From: Haemaphysalis longicornis
Lineage: Eukaryota; Arthropoda; Arachnida; Ixodida; Ixodidae
Direction: 5' to 3'
Length of the DNA stretch: 64,000 nt
NCBI GenBank assembly: GCA_013339765.2
Contig: CM023454.1
Coordinates: 144,249,211-144,313,210, forward strand
The position numbers were made by a program, and so were the translations under genes. Of this stretch, positions 11,015-22,436 are shown piece after piece. The notes under the pieces are model-generated. The model saw only the letters and a list, made by a program, of their open reading frames with translations, did no database searches and had not been told where the DNA came from. Positions within the stretch are counted from its first letter, which is position 1. Each line of letters begins with the position of its first letter.

Positions 11015-12310
11015 TCATGATTCATGACAAGATATGACATGTGAAAAATTGACATCAGTAAGAAACTTGAAAACACGCTTTGTGAAAAACATGGGCTCGC
11101 CTCCTAAAATATCATGGCTGAAACAGGATGTGTTGTCGGTATAGTATGGGAAGTGTTTGTGTCGTGTTGTGTGTAGTGCCTTGCATTGAAGTACCACATG
11201 GATCACGGATAGGCGGTCTCCGCTCCTGCTACACACGGGTCTCGGAGATCCTGTGAGCAGGTAGGAGCGTGTTGCACGCGCTTGACCTATCCGTAATCGA
11301 GCCGCGGTAACTTCATTGGGTCTGTTGTGTGTGTCAGTGGTGTATGCTTCCAAGAGTGGTTTCATAACGTACAGTTTTGTGGTCCGTCTGTTCATTCCAG
11401 GGTGCTTTCCTTGTTGTGAAAAGGTGTTATGGGATGTGTGACTTGAGGTCGGTAGTGGGGATTGTTATGTCAACTGCAGCTGTAAGTGCAGCAACGGCAG
11501 CCATTCGGTCTGTGGTCTCATTACCTGCCATTCCAAAGTGCCCAGGCACCCAGCACACGGTCACTTCGAGGTTTAACACACATACACATATAAAAGTGTC
11601 AATGATATAATTGACCAAATGGTTTTTAGCCTTCTGTGATGATAATGTAAGTGCAACACCTAAAGAATAAGTATAATATAATGATTTCAAAATTCCATTT
11701 GGAACAACATGTTTAGCTACAGGTATGTCATAGGCCTCTGCCGTAAAGGTACCTGTATTTCTATTCATAGTTTTACAGACACTAAAAGCGCCACCATGCG
11801 GAGCACAGGAAACAGTTGTGGCAGTTTTTGAAGCGTCCGTGTAAAGTACCGCACACTTATCTTGTGCTGCAGAGAAAAAAAATGTTTCACTATCGCGCCT
11901 CTAGGAACTCTGTTTTTCTGGACACTTGTGAGATACATCACATTATATCGGGCGAAGCTCTTATGGTACAAGAAATTCAGCAAGGGAGTTTTTGGTGGTG
12001 TCTGAAAACATGACGCTTCTTCTCTTACTATGAAAGGGAAGGGAAGAGATTGATGGGTGATTAGAAAGGAGTTAAGATGCCGATGTATATTAAAAACTGA
12101 CGTAAAAGAATGGTGAGGCATTGTTGAGATTTTAAAAGCATAATGCAGGTAGGTCCGTGAATGCTCGCTGGTGTTCTAGGCTCTACGTGTTGAGCTCTAC
12201 ATAGAGGCTTTCAACTGAACTAGTCCGGAAGCCACCACATGCCAAGCGGACCCCTAGCTGAAGTACAGGGTCCTGAATTCTGAGGGATGTTTACTGGCCG
12301 ACCCAGTGTC
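11015..12310 (-). pseudogene. LINE-B2 RT C-terminus, RNase H and C-terminal zinc region
   Basis: From about 12310 downward: LGSRLDTGSASKHPSEFRTL and LYVES-like text corresponds to the post-RT 'LDPV..G.R...GAFRTSP' block. Then VQKNRVPRGAIVKHFFSL, FTAEAYDIPVAKHV (RNase H Glu region) and VTVCWVPGHFGMAGNE (last RNase H motif, 11427-11768). After that AARLRIGQARATRSYLLTGS and VCSRSGDRLSVIHVVLQC (11015-11395) is the C-terminal Cys/His region. Several frames are used. Confidence 0.82.
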
Positions 12311-12689
12311 CAATCGTGAACCTATTAGGCTGGCAAAAAATTGCGCCCACCTCCCCGCGAGGGCAACCCTGCGTAGATGCGACGCATCTAAGCAGGGTTG
12401 ATTCTGCAATCGCGATTCTGATCGCGTGATTCTGATTCTGAAATCGCGTGAAACCTGTGGGGAACGCGTATGATTATCATGTTTTATGATTATTATTATG
12501 TTTTGTTGGCCAATCTTGGTCAATCTAAGTGGTATGCTTGGGGCTTCGCTGTCGCAACGACCTTTACTCCATCATTGTTGCTGGAAGTGGGAGCTTCTTT
12601 TCTTTTATTGCAAGTGTTAATTATTGCCCCATCATGCGTTCTATCAGCAGCTTCTTGACGGAGTTTGAATGAGTCAAGGATATAAGGTG

Positions 12690-12784
12690 CGTTCGTAGCA
12701 TTTGATTCTCTCTCGGTTTTGTGGCGCAGTTGATCTTGCGCCAACTGCGCCACAAAACCGAGACAGAATCAAATGCTACGAACG
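12690..12784. repeat. Perfect-type hairpin, 43-bp arms
   Basis: Arms 12690-12732 and 12742-12784 are reverse complements with one mismatch; the loop is 9 nt (12733-12741). The left arm contains the TTTTGTGGCGCAGT start of the SINE head, so the structure is two SINE 5' ends joined head to head. Confidence 0.9.
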
Positions 12785-13000
12785 TCCCATTTCCGAGAAA
12801 CTGAGGCATTTGTACAAAGTGGGTATAGTTCGCTTGACCAACCACCTGACTGGTTCCCTCTTTTGAACGCTTGTATGTGTTTGCCTGAATTTTGATGTAT
12901 ATGTGCTTCTCATAACTTCAGTGTATTCTTTTGTTTGCTTGTATACCTCACACTGCAACGTCTGAGCGCATTCTCCCATGTAATAAAGAAAAAAAAGGTT

Positions 13001-13100
13001 TTGTGGCGCAGTGCGAAGAGCACCATGTACCTCGCGTTCCACCCACATGGTCGTTGGATCGAAACCGGGCGCCGCTATTTTTTTATATTGTAGAGGGGGG
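13001..13100 (+). mobile_element. tRNA-derived SINE head
   Basis: An A-box-like TGGCGCAGTGCGAAGAGCAC at about 13003-13022 and a B-box-like GGTCGTTGGATCGAAACC at about 13050-13067 are spaced as in a tRNA gene. The sequence is not flanked by a foldable complete tRNA, and the same head occurs at 17757-17830. Ticks carry tRNA-derived SINEs such as the Ruka family; identity with Ruka was not tested. Confidence 0.7.
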
Positions 13101-13249
13101 GGTGTGACGGACAACGCCGTATGGAGGGACAAGGCAAGTGAATGAGATGCAGTCGCATCTAAAACACGTAAAAGCAGTGGTTTGTCAGCACCACAAGAAC
13201 TGTACGAGAGAACCGTCAGGATAGTCATTGTTTTAAGCATTTAGATTTT

Positions 13250-14868
13250 TGTAGTTTTGTGTTTAGGATAATTGTGAGCTTTTTGTCTAAGATAATACCT
13301 AAAAACGTATGTTCGTTTTTACAGGAATCAAGAAATAATTGAGTTGAATGTCTCGATCTGACCGGTTGCTACGGTTCTTGGAAATCAAAACACAAGTGCA
13401 CTTTCCCGGAATAAATTTAAAGCCACTGCTATATACCCAGCCTGCCAGCTTGTTAACACCACTCTAGCCGGCTCCCTAATAGCTAGTAACTTGGCGCTCA
13501 CTGACAGACAACTGGCAGTATTTGACCCTTTCGGCCATGCGGGTGCCACGTGATGCCATTACCTAAGAGTCACTCTAGCGCATAAAGATTGCAACCAAAA
13601 CTGCTAGTTTTCTGGCGAATTGTTCTTCAATGATGCCTATTGTCAGGGGTAATATTGTCTTTCCATTTTATTGGAGCTTGACGCTACAATGAAGAAGAAG
13701 CTCTGGTTAAGAAGAAATCAAGAAATTGGGTTTAAAAAAATGGCGGTCTCAGTTCACTTCTTAAGCATTTAAATTTCTAAGTACGGGCACTACGAAGCTC
13801 TATTTTTGTGTTTAGGTTCATGCAGTCATAAGGGTTAGGAAAATAGGCAAAAGTGACGTCTGTGCTCCACATAAAAGTTTTATTGCCAGATGTGATAGTA
13901 CACCATTATAAAGTAAATATTCATTGCACTTGCAGCTCAATTTTGTTTCTTTTTGTTCCTACGGGACCTTAAATCTTAGCAAAACAGACGGAAAACTTTC
14001 TTTCAATTGATATAAAAAATTCACTGCTGAAAGGCGTAAAGAAGAGTTGAACATCGTCTACATAGATTTAAGAGGAAATCGATGGTAACAGCGCCTTCCC
14101 AAGAGAATTAATTTTCACAATAAAATGGGGGCAGCTCAAAACTTCACCTTTTGGCACGCCATTTTCCTGCACATTAACCCCAGAGTGTTCAGTTCCAACT
14201 CGCATGCGAAACGTTCTTTCAGACATGTAACTGACACGCGTGTTCATCATATTACCCGACATGCCAAAGGACTTCAAATCGCTCAGGATACAATACCGCC
14301 AAGCAGCATCATGCGCCTTTTCAAGATCAAAGACTACTGTCATACAGTGCTGCCTGTGGAGGAAAGCATCTTTGACATGTCAATCTAATGAACGCGTTGT
14401 TCGTTGGTAGATCGCCCCGTCTTGAAGCATGCCTGGCCGCTCACGAGAAGACCATTGTACTCAAAGAAGCGCACCAGTCTCCAGTTTGTCTTACTCTCGA
14501 TGAGCTTACACAGGCAGCCTGTTAGGGCAATGGGACCATAACTGGTGGGAGAGGAAGGGTACTTCCGTTTCTTTAGAAAAGCCACTACTATGGCCTCTCT
14601 CCAAGAGCGGGGAATGTGCCCCAAAAGTCATAATTTATTGTATAGTTGTTTCAAGAGTGTCTGGGTGTAGGAGTTGTATCATGGTGTATGTAATCTTATC
14701 TGCACCTGGAGCTGAAGGTTTGCATGTGGTTAGAGCAGCCTTAAGCTCATAAATTGAAAATGGAGAATAATAGGAAGTGTGCGGCTTGTTGCTATCACGC
14801 AGGATATCCTTTTCGCAAGAAATGTTGTGTTTCAGTAAACGGCTTTTGTAGTGTGCGGAACTGGACAC
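13250..14868 (-). pseudogene. LINE-B2 reverse transcriptase
   Basis: From 14868 down: FSIYELKAALTTCKPSAPGAD, then SWREAIVVAFLKKRKYPSSP and SYGPIALTGCLCKLIES (14385-14624), ACFKTGRSTNEQ, MTVVFDLEKAHDAAWRYCIL (motif A, 14343) and ENGVPKGEVLSCPHFIVKIN (motif B). In another frame IYVDDVQLFF at about 14040-14075 preserves the YVDD box. After about 400 bp of non-matching sequence (about 13560-14020), motif D/E and thumb text such as FKFIPGKCTCVL and FLGIILDKKLTII is seen down to about 13250. Not functional. Confidence 0.82.
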
Positions 14869-16090
14869 GTCTTGGAAGTGTTGTGCAAGTGTGTTAGCCT
14901 GGTCTTCGAGTGTGTCCTCTGTTGTACTAACCAGAAGCAGGCAGTGAGTTATTGTTCTTTGATATTTCGTGTGTGTGTCCAGACATTATGAGGGTCGGTG
15001 TACGAATTTATTGATGTCAGAAAGGTGCGCCAACTCTCCCTTTTGTGCCTCACGGCGCACACGCTTCCAAAGTTCTCTTGCCCGTTTAAAGGAGATGAGG
15101 TTATCCGACGTGGGGTACCGGCGAAGGACACCACAGGCCTTGTTCCGGCCCTCTCGTGCTCGCCTGCAGTCCTCGTTCCACCAGGGCCTCCTTGGGGTGC
15201 TCGAGGCCGCGGAAATCTAGAGATTTGACTTTCTGGCAGCATCAAGGATGTGCGTCGTAAGGAGTTTGGCAGCCTCCTCAACGTGGGAGGTTGCTACGGC
15301 TGTGTGCTGTAGTTCAGGGGTGTCTGTTAATTTACTCCAGTTACCTTTTTCTTCGTCAAACGTACTATGGGAAGATTAACTGTTGGGGCCTAACCTATAT
15401 ATGATAATGTGGTTGGTAAGTGGTCTCTATTATTTGGGTGTGTGCCGACGTCCCACTCGAGTGATGGAAAGGGGACTGCAGTACCGAGTGCACAGTCAAG
15501 GTATGAATACGTGTTGTGTCCTAGATTATGAAACGTAGGCTGTTTTTGTTAAAAAGGCATTCTACCAGTGATGTTAGAAACTTTTGAATGAGGCGTCCTT
15601 TAAGATATGTGCGGGAAGAACACCAAAGGGGGCTTTGAGCGTTGAGGTATACTAATAAAAAAAACTGGTTCTGCTAACTGGTTTATGAGAGCCTCAAACT
15701 TTGACCTCAATAACACGTGATCAAAATGAATGTAGAGAGGGCATACATTTATCAACCTGTTGAATATAATTGTGGGAATTGCGACAGCCTCAAGGACAGT
15801 GCTCAGATGGATAGGGTGAGAGATCTAATATTTCGAGGCAATGATGGCCACACCACCTGAAGACCTACCACCACCATCTCTGTCCTTTCCAAATACGATG
15901 GAGCTGTTATAGAATATTGTGTCTAGGCTTTAAAATGTTTTTCCTGAAAACACACCACACTTGGCTGATTCGAATTGCAATATCTCATAGACATCATTAA
16001 AGACAAATCTACATTTCAGTTGAATATTATTTTCTTCTCCCAATATCGAGATTTAGGGGCTACTGAAGTATTTGTGTATCTGTGTTCATG
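14869..16090 (-). pseudogene. LINE-B2 linker and decayed endonuclease
   Basis: 14949-15281 matches the B1 linker: the 3' half has TFLTSINSYTDPHNVWT, against TFLTSINSYTDTHKVWT in B1. Between about 15395 and 16075 there is no long ORF. The plus-strand nucleotide text nevertheless parallels B1 7110-7570, for example ATATCTCATAGACATCAT at 15981-15998 and at 7499-7516. This places the EN remnant. Stops and deletions are too many for a protein call. Confidence 0.65.
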
Positions 16091-16099
16091 TGTCCTTCC

Positions 16100-16690
16100 C
16101 GGCTTGTACTATTGAAAGGTGCTTTTGGGGACTTTCTGTTGGCTTGGACGTCGAAGGCCGCTCCTTTCGACACGTTGCAGGCAAAACCACCATAACGTCC
16201 GCCTCGTCGTCAGATGTCCTCCTGATGTCCGACTAACCGGGCCCCCCGGACTTGGCACCCCTTCGGAGGCCCTTCGTTTCAGCCGCCAAAGGTGCGGGCG
16301 TCGGGGATGCCCTAAGTGGCACGCGCGGGGTGGTGGTGGCAGACGGTGCGGGGCCGCCCTTATCATATTTATACATTGTGTAAGTGCCGAGCGGTCAAAA
16401 GTCCCGATAATGTGTTTGGTGAGGATTACCTTACCGTCCCTGCGCATCGTGATGCAGCGCATGGCTGTGATGCCCTGATCGTTTAAACCTTCGAGAAGGT
16501 CGGCATCTGTTTGCGTAAAGAGATCTGTCTCAGAAGTCACTTCATGGGAGCTGTTTAGGTTCCTGTGGGGTGTGACCGTAATCTCCAGACCATTGATGCT
16601 GGTTTGTGCCAGAAGAGTGCAGGCTTGTTGTTTAGCATTGAGTTTTTCAAGGATTTCTTCGGTCCTGAGCTTTCAACTTGATAATTTCCA
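16100..16690 (-). pseudogene. LINE-B2 ORF1 remnant with internal deletion
   Basis: The minus segment 16540-16109 has DLFTQTDADLLEGLNDQGIT, then MRCITMRRDGKVILTKHIIG. This is the same ORF1 block as in B1 (8710). Directly after it comes the Pro/Arg-rich C-terminal tail, so the knuckle region is deleted. The 5' part fades at about 16690. Confidence 0.75.
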
Positions 16691-17180
16691 CAAATTGTGC
16701 TTTGCATAAATTTCGAAACCAGGATTACGGACAGGGAAGCGACAGGTCTGGCTGAGTCAGCTTACGCGCTCGCAAGAAAACGAGAATAGTTATTCGCGGA
16801 ATAAAAAGTCGTTGAAAGTCGTTGAAAGCATGGTATAAAAGTAGGGAACGGGGTTACTTCCTCCATCAGCCCTACCCTGCGAGCTGAAAAGATCCCGAAA
16901 GATCCCAAAACATCTGAAAAAGTCCCTGTCTGTTTACCCTGCCTGGTAAACAGACAGGGAGCCATCTATTATAGCTTGAAATGGGCTCCGACGGCCGTCA
17001 TGTCCAACTCTCAGGTGAGTTTCTTGATCGCACGCTTACCGTTCAGGCTGATCGCGTTTAGTACGTTAGGAGCACTCTGCCCTTTACTTCTGAACACTCA
17101 AATCCTGTAAAAATGGGAATTGCTCTCTCTCTCTGCAATGAAAATGCGTTCTTTGGATCATGTGCCCACTTGAGTGGGCC
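16691..17180. other. Promoter-like stretch with strong hairpin between LINE copies
   Basis: Contains a TATA-like GGTATAAAAG at 16833-16842 and, 80 bp on, an inverted repeat with 16-bp arms (16923-16938 / 16945-16960) and a 6-nt loop. A short (CT)n tract lies near 17130. No ORF with a recognised motif. This could be a solo LTR or a LINE 5' region; no partner copy is in the window to decide. Confidence 0.4.
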
Positions 17181-17560
17181 CAGCTGATGATGACGATGGT
17201 TGGGCACAACGCCAACAAGGGCAAAGAGTGCCAAAGGCCGGTATTTTATGACCCAGAATTACCAATAAATACTAAATTGTATCAGTAAAAACAAAAGTGA
17301 ATCGTATCCATGAAGATAGTTGGACTTTAAGGCTAGGATGATTATGCATGATATGAGAGGAGCTGCGAACTTGAAGTCGGATAAAACCTCCAAAAATAGG
17401 CCCATGTCCCAGCGAGGGGGACTCGAGTAAATGCGTCGCATAGGGGGTGGGTGAATTGCGTTAACGTTTAGTGTGGGGGGTTGGTGCTATCACGTGTACA
17501 CCATGCAGCTATCTCGCCGCTAGCACGCCGCTGAGTCGCCAACGCACGCCGCTGACGACG

Positions 17561-17860
17561 TAGTTTGAATGAGTCAAGGATATAAGGCGCGTTCTTGGCC
17601 TTTGATTTTGTGTCGGTTTTGTGGCGCAGTAGGAAGAGCACCTTGTACCTCGCGTTCCGCCCACAGGTAGTGAATGCGTTGTATCAGCAGCTTCTTGGCG
17701 TAGTTTGAATGAGTCAAGGATGTAAGGCGCGTTCGTAGCCTTTCATTCTGTGTCGGCTTTGTGGCGCAGTGGGTAGAGCACCATGTACCTTGCGTTCCGC
17801 CCGCAGGGTCGTGGGATCGAAACCAGGTGCCGGTAACTGTTATTTCTTTTGTAGTGTAGG
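17561..17860 (+). repeat. Tandemly duplicated SINE-containing unit, 140-bp period
   Basis: TAGTTTGAATGAGTCAAGGA starts both at 17561 and at 17701. Each unit contains a SINE A-box region (17622-17640 and 17762-17780). Only the second unit has an intact B-box, GGTCGTGGGATCGAAACC at 17807-17824. The first is cut before its B-box. A T-rich tail and a G-run follow near 17840-17868. Confidence 0.8.
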
Positions 17861-17925
17861 GGGAGGCTGGTTGCTGCGAACGCCGACGCACGGGTGACAT
17901 CGTGAGTTATACAAATGCTCTGCAT

Positions 17926-18960
17926 TTAAAACACGCTTGTTAGAAAACATTGCGTTGTCTGCCAAGAAGTGTTGTGGGTGTATTGGCGCGTGTTGTATGC
18001 GTCGCGTGTTGTCGAGTGCCTTGCATTGAATAGGTTATGAACTACGGATAGGGCCTCTGCGCATAAGCTGCACTGGGGTCCTGAAGATCCCGTAAGAAGG
18101 TACGCGTACGCTGCATCGGTGTGCCCGATCCGTAGCCTAGCCAAGGCGACTTCCGTGTCTGATGTGTGTGTCAGCTGTGTACCGTCACAAGTGGGGCATT
18201 TTGCATGTATTGCATGTAGTTTTTGTCTGTCTGTTCATTCCAGTGTGTTTTGCCATGTTCTCCGCAAGTACTGTCTTATGTATGACTTGAGGGTCCTATA
18301 GGGTACCATTGTTATGTCTACAGTGTTCCCGAGTGCAGCAGCAGCGGCCTCTCGTCTGCAAACTCGTTGCCACCGATCGCAGAGCGTGCTGGTATTCATC
18401 AGAGGAGCAGCTCATGCTGTTTCTTATAGACAGACATAATGGTGTTGAAGAGAAGAATAACAATGTGGTCTTTGGGGGGCTTGTGTGATGATAGTGTACG
18501 AAACACACTCAAGGAATCTCTAGAGATGATGGACTTGGGAATTTGAATTTCCAGAATGTGTTGTAGAGTGTTCTACGCTGTTGTAATGTGTTGTACGGTT
18601 CTGCTAAAAAAATGGTTGTGTGTGTGCTCATGGTCATAGAAATTCAGGCCATGAAAAGCGCAGGACACCATAGTGGAGGTTTTAGAAGCATCACGGTAAA
18701 AGTCTGCACATGGGTAATTAAACTGCAGAGAGAGAAAGTGCTGCAGTATTGCAGTTGTGCTACCTGATTTTTGTCAAGTTTGATCAGAGAAAGCTCACAG
18801 GACACAGGCGGTAAAATATCTGAAAAGAATTATCTGTACGCCTCTAAAAACGAAACGCTGAGATCCGAGGCTCGCTCTATCAAGACCCACGTCCCTAAGC
18901 TCAAGACCAGGATCCGGATTCTGTCGTAGATCCCGGGATGGCATTGCGACTATCTCTATA
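17926..18960 (-). pseudogene. LINE-B3 RNase H and C-terminal region
   Basis: 17926-18144 reads ARLRIGHTDAAYAYLLTGSS then PQCSLCAEALSVVHNLF, the C-terminal Cys/His block. Upstream, 18150-18960 shows matching RNase H nucleotide text in broken frames and is clearly parallel to B4 20742-21500. For example GCAGTATTGCAG occurs at 18741-18752 and at 21297-21308. Confidence 0.72.
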
Positions 18961-20280
18961 TTTCAAAGTAGTCTTGGTTGCGTATCAATTTTGATGACAA
19001 TATGTCAGCTGCTGTGTGGACTTGTACGGCAATCCTCAGTATCATCGTTGCAACACCCCTCACCATCCCAGCCTGCGCTCGACATCGATTTCTGTGGACG
19101 GCGAGCAAAGAAATCAAAGTACGTAATGCTTTTCATGGTAAAATATCTCGTGACACCTCTATCTTGCTTGACTTTTGCTCTAAAACTTGTCACTCACAGT
19201 CATAAGCTGATTACTGTTGAAAAGATGTGACCTTAATGAGAACACCAAGTTTCTTCACAAGTATGAGAAAGCAAGACTGCTAAGTCAGAAGCGGCGATGA
19301 ATTACAGGACCGTCAAAGAATTAAACCTACCCAAGAATATCCAAACCAGCATAGTGCAATAAAAATGCAACTACTTAAACTCAAAGAGCTGGCGGGTCAG
19401 TAAAATTTTATATAACACCGTGCAAAGAGCAAGCAGTAACTTTGGTGGGGAATGGACGTGTTTGTAAGCCAGTACAACGCACTATAGCGGGAACTGTGAG
19501 CTGGGAAGGCACTAGGTAGGATGCAAATGCATGTATCGAACAAAAAAGTCTCAGACGAAAGTAACGCACAAACAATTACAATGCTAAACTTGTATAGTAG
19601 AGTAAAACATTTAAGTAGAATTCAACAATAGAGTAGAAAACAATAAAAAAACAGATGAACAGTGAAAGGATGAAAGAGTGAAAATGTTTTGTACGCTAAA
19701 TACAAAACTCTTGTCCTGAAGAAGTAAATATTTTCTTATATACGTGGGAGGACAGACTGTGTGTGCCGCAAACTGTAACAGCAAAAAAAGAAGATCAAGA
19801 GACATAGGCAAACCGGAGATGTCAGGGGAGCAAAGTGCTCCAAAAGTGTTAGTTGTACACAAAAAATAGGCAATTTAGCGCCTTATAAAAACAAAACAGC
19901 AGAAAAACACAATACGCAATCTACACAAAAACAAAGCGCGGACATAACTGCACAAAACAAAGGCGGGGGCTTGTTGCTTCGTGCGTGCTTGGGAGGACCG
20001 ACTGCGTGCGCGGAAATGGTGGGGGCAATGGATGCGATGAGGAGCCGTGGAGCTACAGAAAAAAATGAACACATTGCAACATCATTTTTTGCTTGTTTAA
20101 AATTAACATAATAAAAATTGTACAAAACAAAAATGCGAGAGGGATTGCACAAGAGAAAGCGATGGCACAAACGGTAGAGGGTGTTGTGTTCTGTATATGT
20201 GTAAACCAAGGCTCTGTGCATCACTGAATGTGACTAAAATAAAAACAAAAGAGAAGCATCTACAGAAAAAGTCAAAAGGC
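18961..20280. other. AT-rich stretch, no recognised gene
   Basis: Short open segments on both strands (for example 19005-19193 minus and 19883-20224 minus) have no motif and low-complexity composition. The high-coordinate edge adjoins the LINE-B4 3' end and may include its target site. Confidence 0.5.
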
Positions 20281-20284
20281 ATTC

Positions 20285-21790
20285 TGATGATGATAGTTGG
20301 ATGTTGATGGCGCAAGGCCAACTGGGGAAAAGAGTGCCAAAACAATGGTTTATATATCAGAAGTGAAACCGTAAACACCAGGATAAGTCAGAAGAAACAC
20401 AAGCAAACTCAGAAAACGACAATGAGCACGGCTGGTGTATAGGGCCATGGAGTTGCCATGCGTGGTATGAAATGTGGTCTAAAAATGTAACTTCTTCGAA
20501 ATATTTAAAAACACGCTTGATAGAAAACATGGGATCGTAAAGTCTGTATAGTTGTGGGAATGGTATGCGTCGGGTTGTGTGAAATGATCTGCATTGAATA
20601 AGTATGTGAACTACGGATAGGGCCTCTCCGCACCTGCTGCAGTGGGGCATTGAAGATCCAGTCAGCAGACACGAGTGACTTTCATGGGTGGGCCCTATCC
20701 GTAGTCTAGGCAAGGCGACTTCCGTATGTCTCTTGCCTGTGTCAGTGGTGGTATGGTCGGAAGCCTGGTTTTATAACGTATAACTTGTTATCTGTCTGTT
20801 CACTCCAGTGCGTTTGCCATGTTCTACGAAAGTATTCTCTTATGTGTGGCTTGAGGTCTGTATATGGTACCGTTGTTATGTCTAAAGTGTTTCTGAGTGC
20901 AGCAGCGGCCCTCTCGTCTGCCAACACGTTCCCAGGGATCCAAACGTGTCCTGTGACCCACCATAGGAGCAGCTCATGCTTTTCTACAAACACAGACATG
21001 ATAGTGTTGAATACAAGAATAACTGTGTGTTTTGGGGGGGCTTGTGTGATGATAAGGCAGGAACAACACTCAAAGAGTCTGTATACATCACGGAATTAGG
21101 AATTTGTTTTTCATGAATAGACTCTACGAGTAAAACTTCCTATGCTTGTGCTGAAGAAATGGTTGTGTGTACGCTCATGATTATGGCTGCATTGAAATTG
21201 GGACCATGAGCAGCACCGAACACCGTACTGGAGGTTTTAGAAGCGTCACTGTAGAATTCTGCACGTGGGTATTTAAACTGCAAAGAAAGAAAGTGCTGCA
21301 GTATTGCAGCTCGCGGTACCCGATTTTTGTCAAGTTTTATAAAAGAAATGTCACAGGACACAGGGCGAACTTGCCAAGGCGGTAAACTGTTGAGAAAGGA
21401 TGACCTCTACACATCTAAAAACGAAGCGCTGAGATCCGAGGCTCGCTCTCTCACTCGAAGTGAAAAGGGCAGAGGAGCGGACGGGCGATTTACAAACAGC
21501 ACAGGTGTGGATGTATCGTTAAAGACAGGATAAAAGGATGGTTATTCAGCGATGAAATTTTAAAAGCATAAAGCAACAGTATGTACGTCCTTTGGTTCTA
21601 ACGGCACCAATTGTTATACTCAACATACAGCGGGACATACACCGGGACATAGACCGGGCTGGTGCGAAAAGCACTCGACGCCACAAGAAGCCCCAACTGT
21701 AGCACTGGGTCAAGTATTTGCAACGCTTTTTTAGTCGCCGACCGATACACCAAACAGCCACAGTGCAAACGAGACCCAGTGGCAAATAAT
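20285..21790 (-). mobile_element. I-like LINE, LINE-B copy 4 (RNase H to 3' UTR)
   Basis: From high to low: a post-RT block near 21700-21785, whose conserved 'LDPV.QLG' text is readable in a shifted frame. Then KNRVPRAAILQHFLSLQFKY and AEFYSDASKTSSTVFGAAHG (21140-21361; RNase H first Asp in YSDAS), WVTGHVWIPGNVLADERAAA (20742-20999; last RNase H Asp) and PRLRIGPTHESHSCLLTGSS, then HCSRCGEALSVVHILIQC (20357-20713). The last contains an intact C-x2-C...H-x4-C pattern. The 3' UTR runs to about 20285. It is the best-preserved C-terminus of the four copies. Confidence 0.83.
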
Positions 21791-22436
21791 TGTTAGTAGG
21801 ACATTATTTAGTGGCAAATATAAGTGGCAAGCAATTTTTTGGGGTGCGCTACGTTATAATCAAATACAATTGAGCTTTTTTGGTCTACGTTTTCTGAACA
21901 TAAAATATTTTGATATGCTGATTTCCTGAAAATAATAAACTTTGGCCTTCATTACCTATTACCTCATGTGTATTTATTTCAGTATATTGTAAGTAGCATC
22001 TGGTCTAAACCAACCGCAGTCTGCTGTTTTTTTGCAATAAAATAAATTTAAAGAGTCAAATAACCCGCAAACGCACTAACAGCTGTAACCCTGTACCCTA
22101 GAAACACAAAGAGAGTAGTTCAGCATCCAAGAAGACAGATGGCATCACTACAACACTGACGGTTTTTTGTACTTATTCAGTGTCATATAAATGATTTCTA
22201 AATTCAATTGAATTCGAATACAGATTGCACCAGAAAAAAATAATCCGTGCTTGAAACATGGCTAACACACGGCACCAAATTATCACCCAATCTTCTTTAG
22301 TTTTACACTCACGAACTAAACACCGAGAAACCGGAGTTTTTTGATAAACGAAAGCTTTATCGCAATTTATACCTACAAATAAGCAAGCCAAAAAAGTGTT
22401 CTTCTAAAGTTCGGGAATGCAAGCTTTAACAACGTG
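21791..22436. other. AT-rich stretch, no recognised gene
   Basis: No motif-bearing ORF on either strand and no repeat I can pair with other parts of the window. It ends at the left arm of PLE-1. Confidence 0.45.

Larger units (their letters stand above)
12320..13245 (+). mobile_element. SINE-bearing insertion complex inside LINE-B2
   Basis: This segment separates two parts of the LINE-B2 reading. It contains a long hairpin (12690-12784), an AATAAA followed by an A-run (12981-12996), and a tRNA-derived SINE head at 13001-13066. The block around 12625-12690 (ATCAGCAGCTTCTTG, then GAGTTTGAATGAGTCAAGG) also occurs twice at 17561-17725, so the same composite unit was inserted in LINE-B3. I cannot set exact ends. 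Confidence 0.6.
10950..16690 (-). mobile_element. I-like LINE, LINE-B copy 2 (nearly full length, decayed)
   Basis: Minus-strand order is ORF1 remnant (16690-16100), EN remnant (16090-15395), linker (15390-14869), RT (14868-13250), then after a SINE-bearing interruption (about 13245-12320) the RT C-terminus, RNase H and C-terminal zinc region (12310-11015), and a 3' UTR to about 10950. It is the most complete of the four LINE-B copies and shows that the family encodes RNase H after RT. Frames are broken throughout and the EN has no long open segment. Confidence 0.85.
17181..18960 (-). mobile_element. I-like LINE, LINE-B copy 3 (3' end only)
   Basis: The RNase H and C-terminal region are at 18960-17926. 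A 3' UTR follows at about 17450-17181, with the family's characteristic text (GATGATGACGATGG, then AAAGAGTGCCAAA), also seen in B4 near 20285-20345. The two parts are separated by a SINE tandem duplication (17455-17905). The RT, EN and ORF1 are absent, as expected for a 5'-truncated LINE insertion. Confidence 0.78.
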
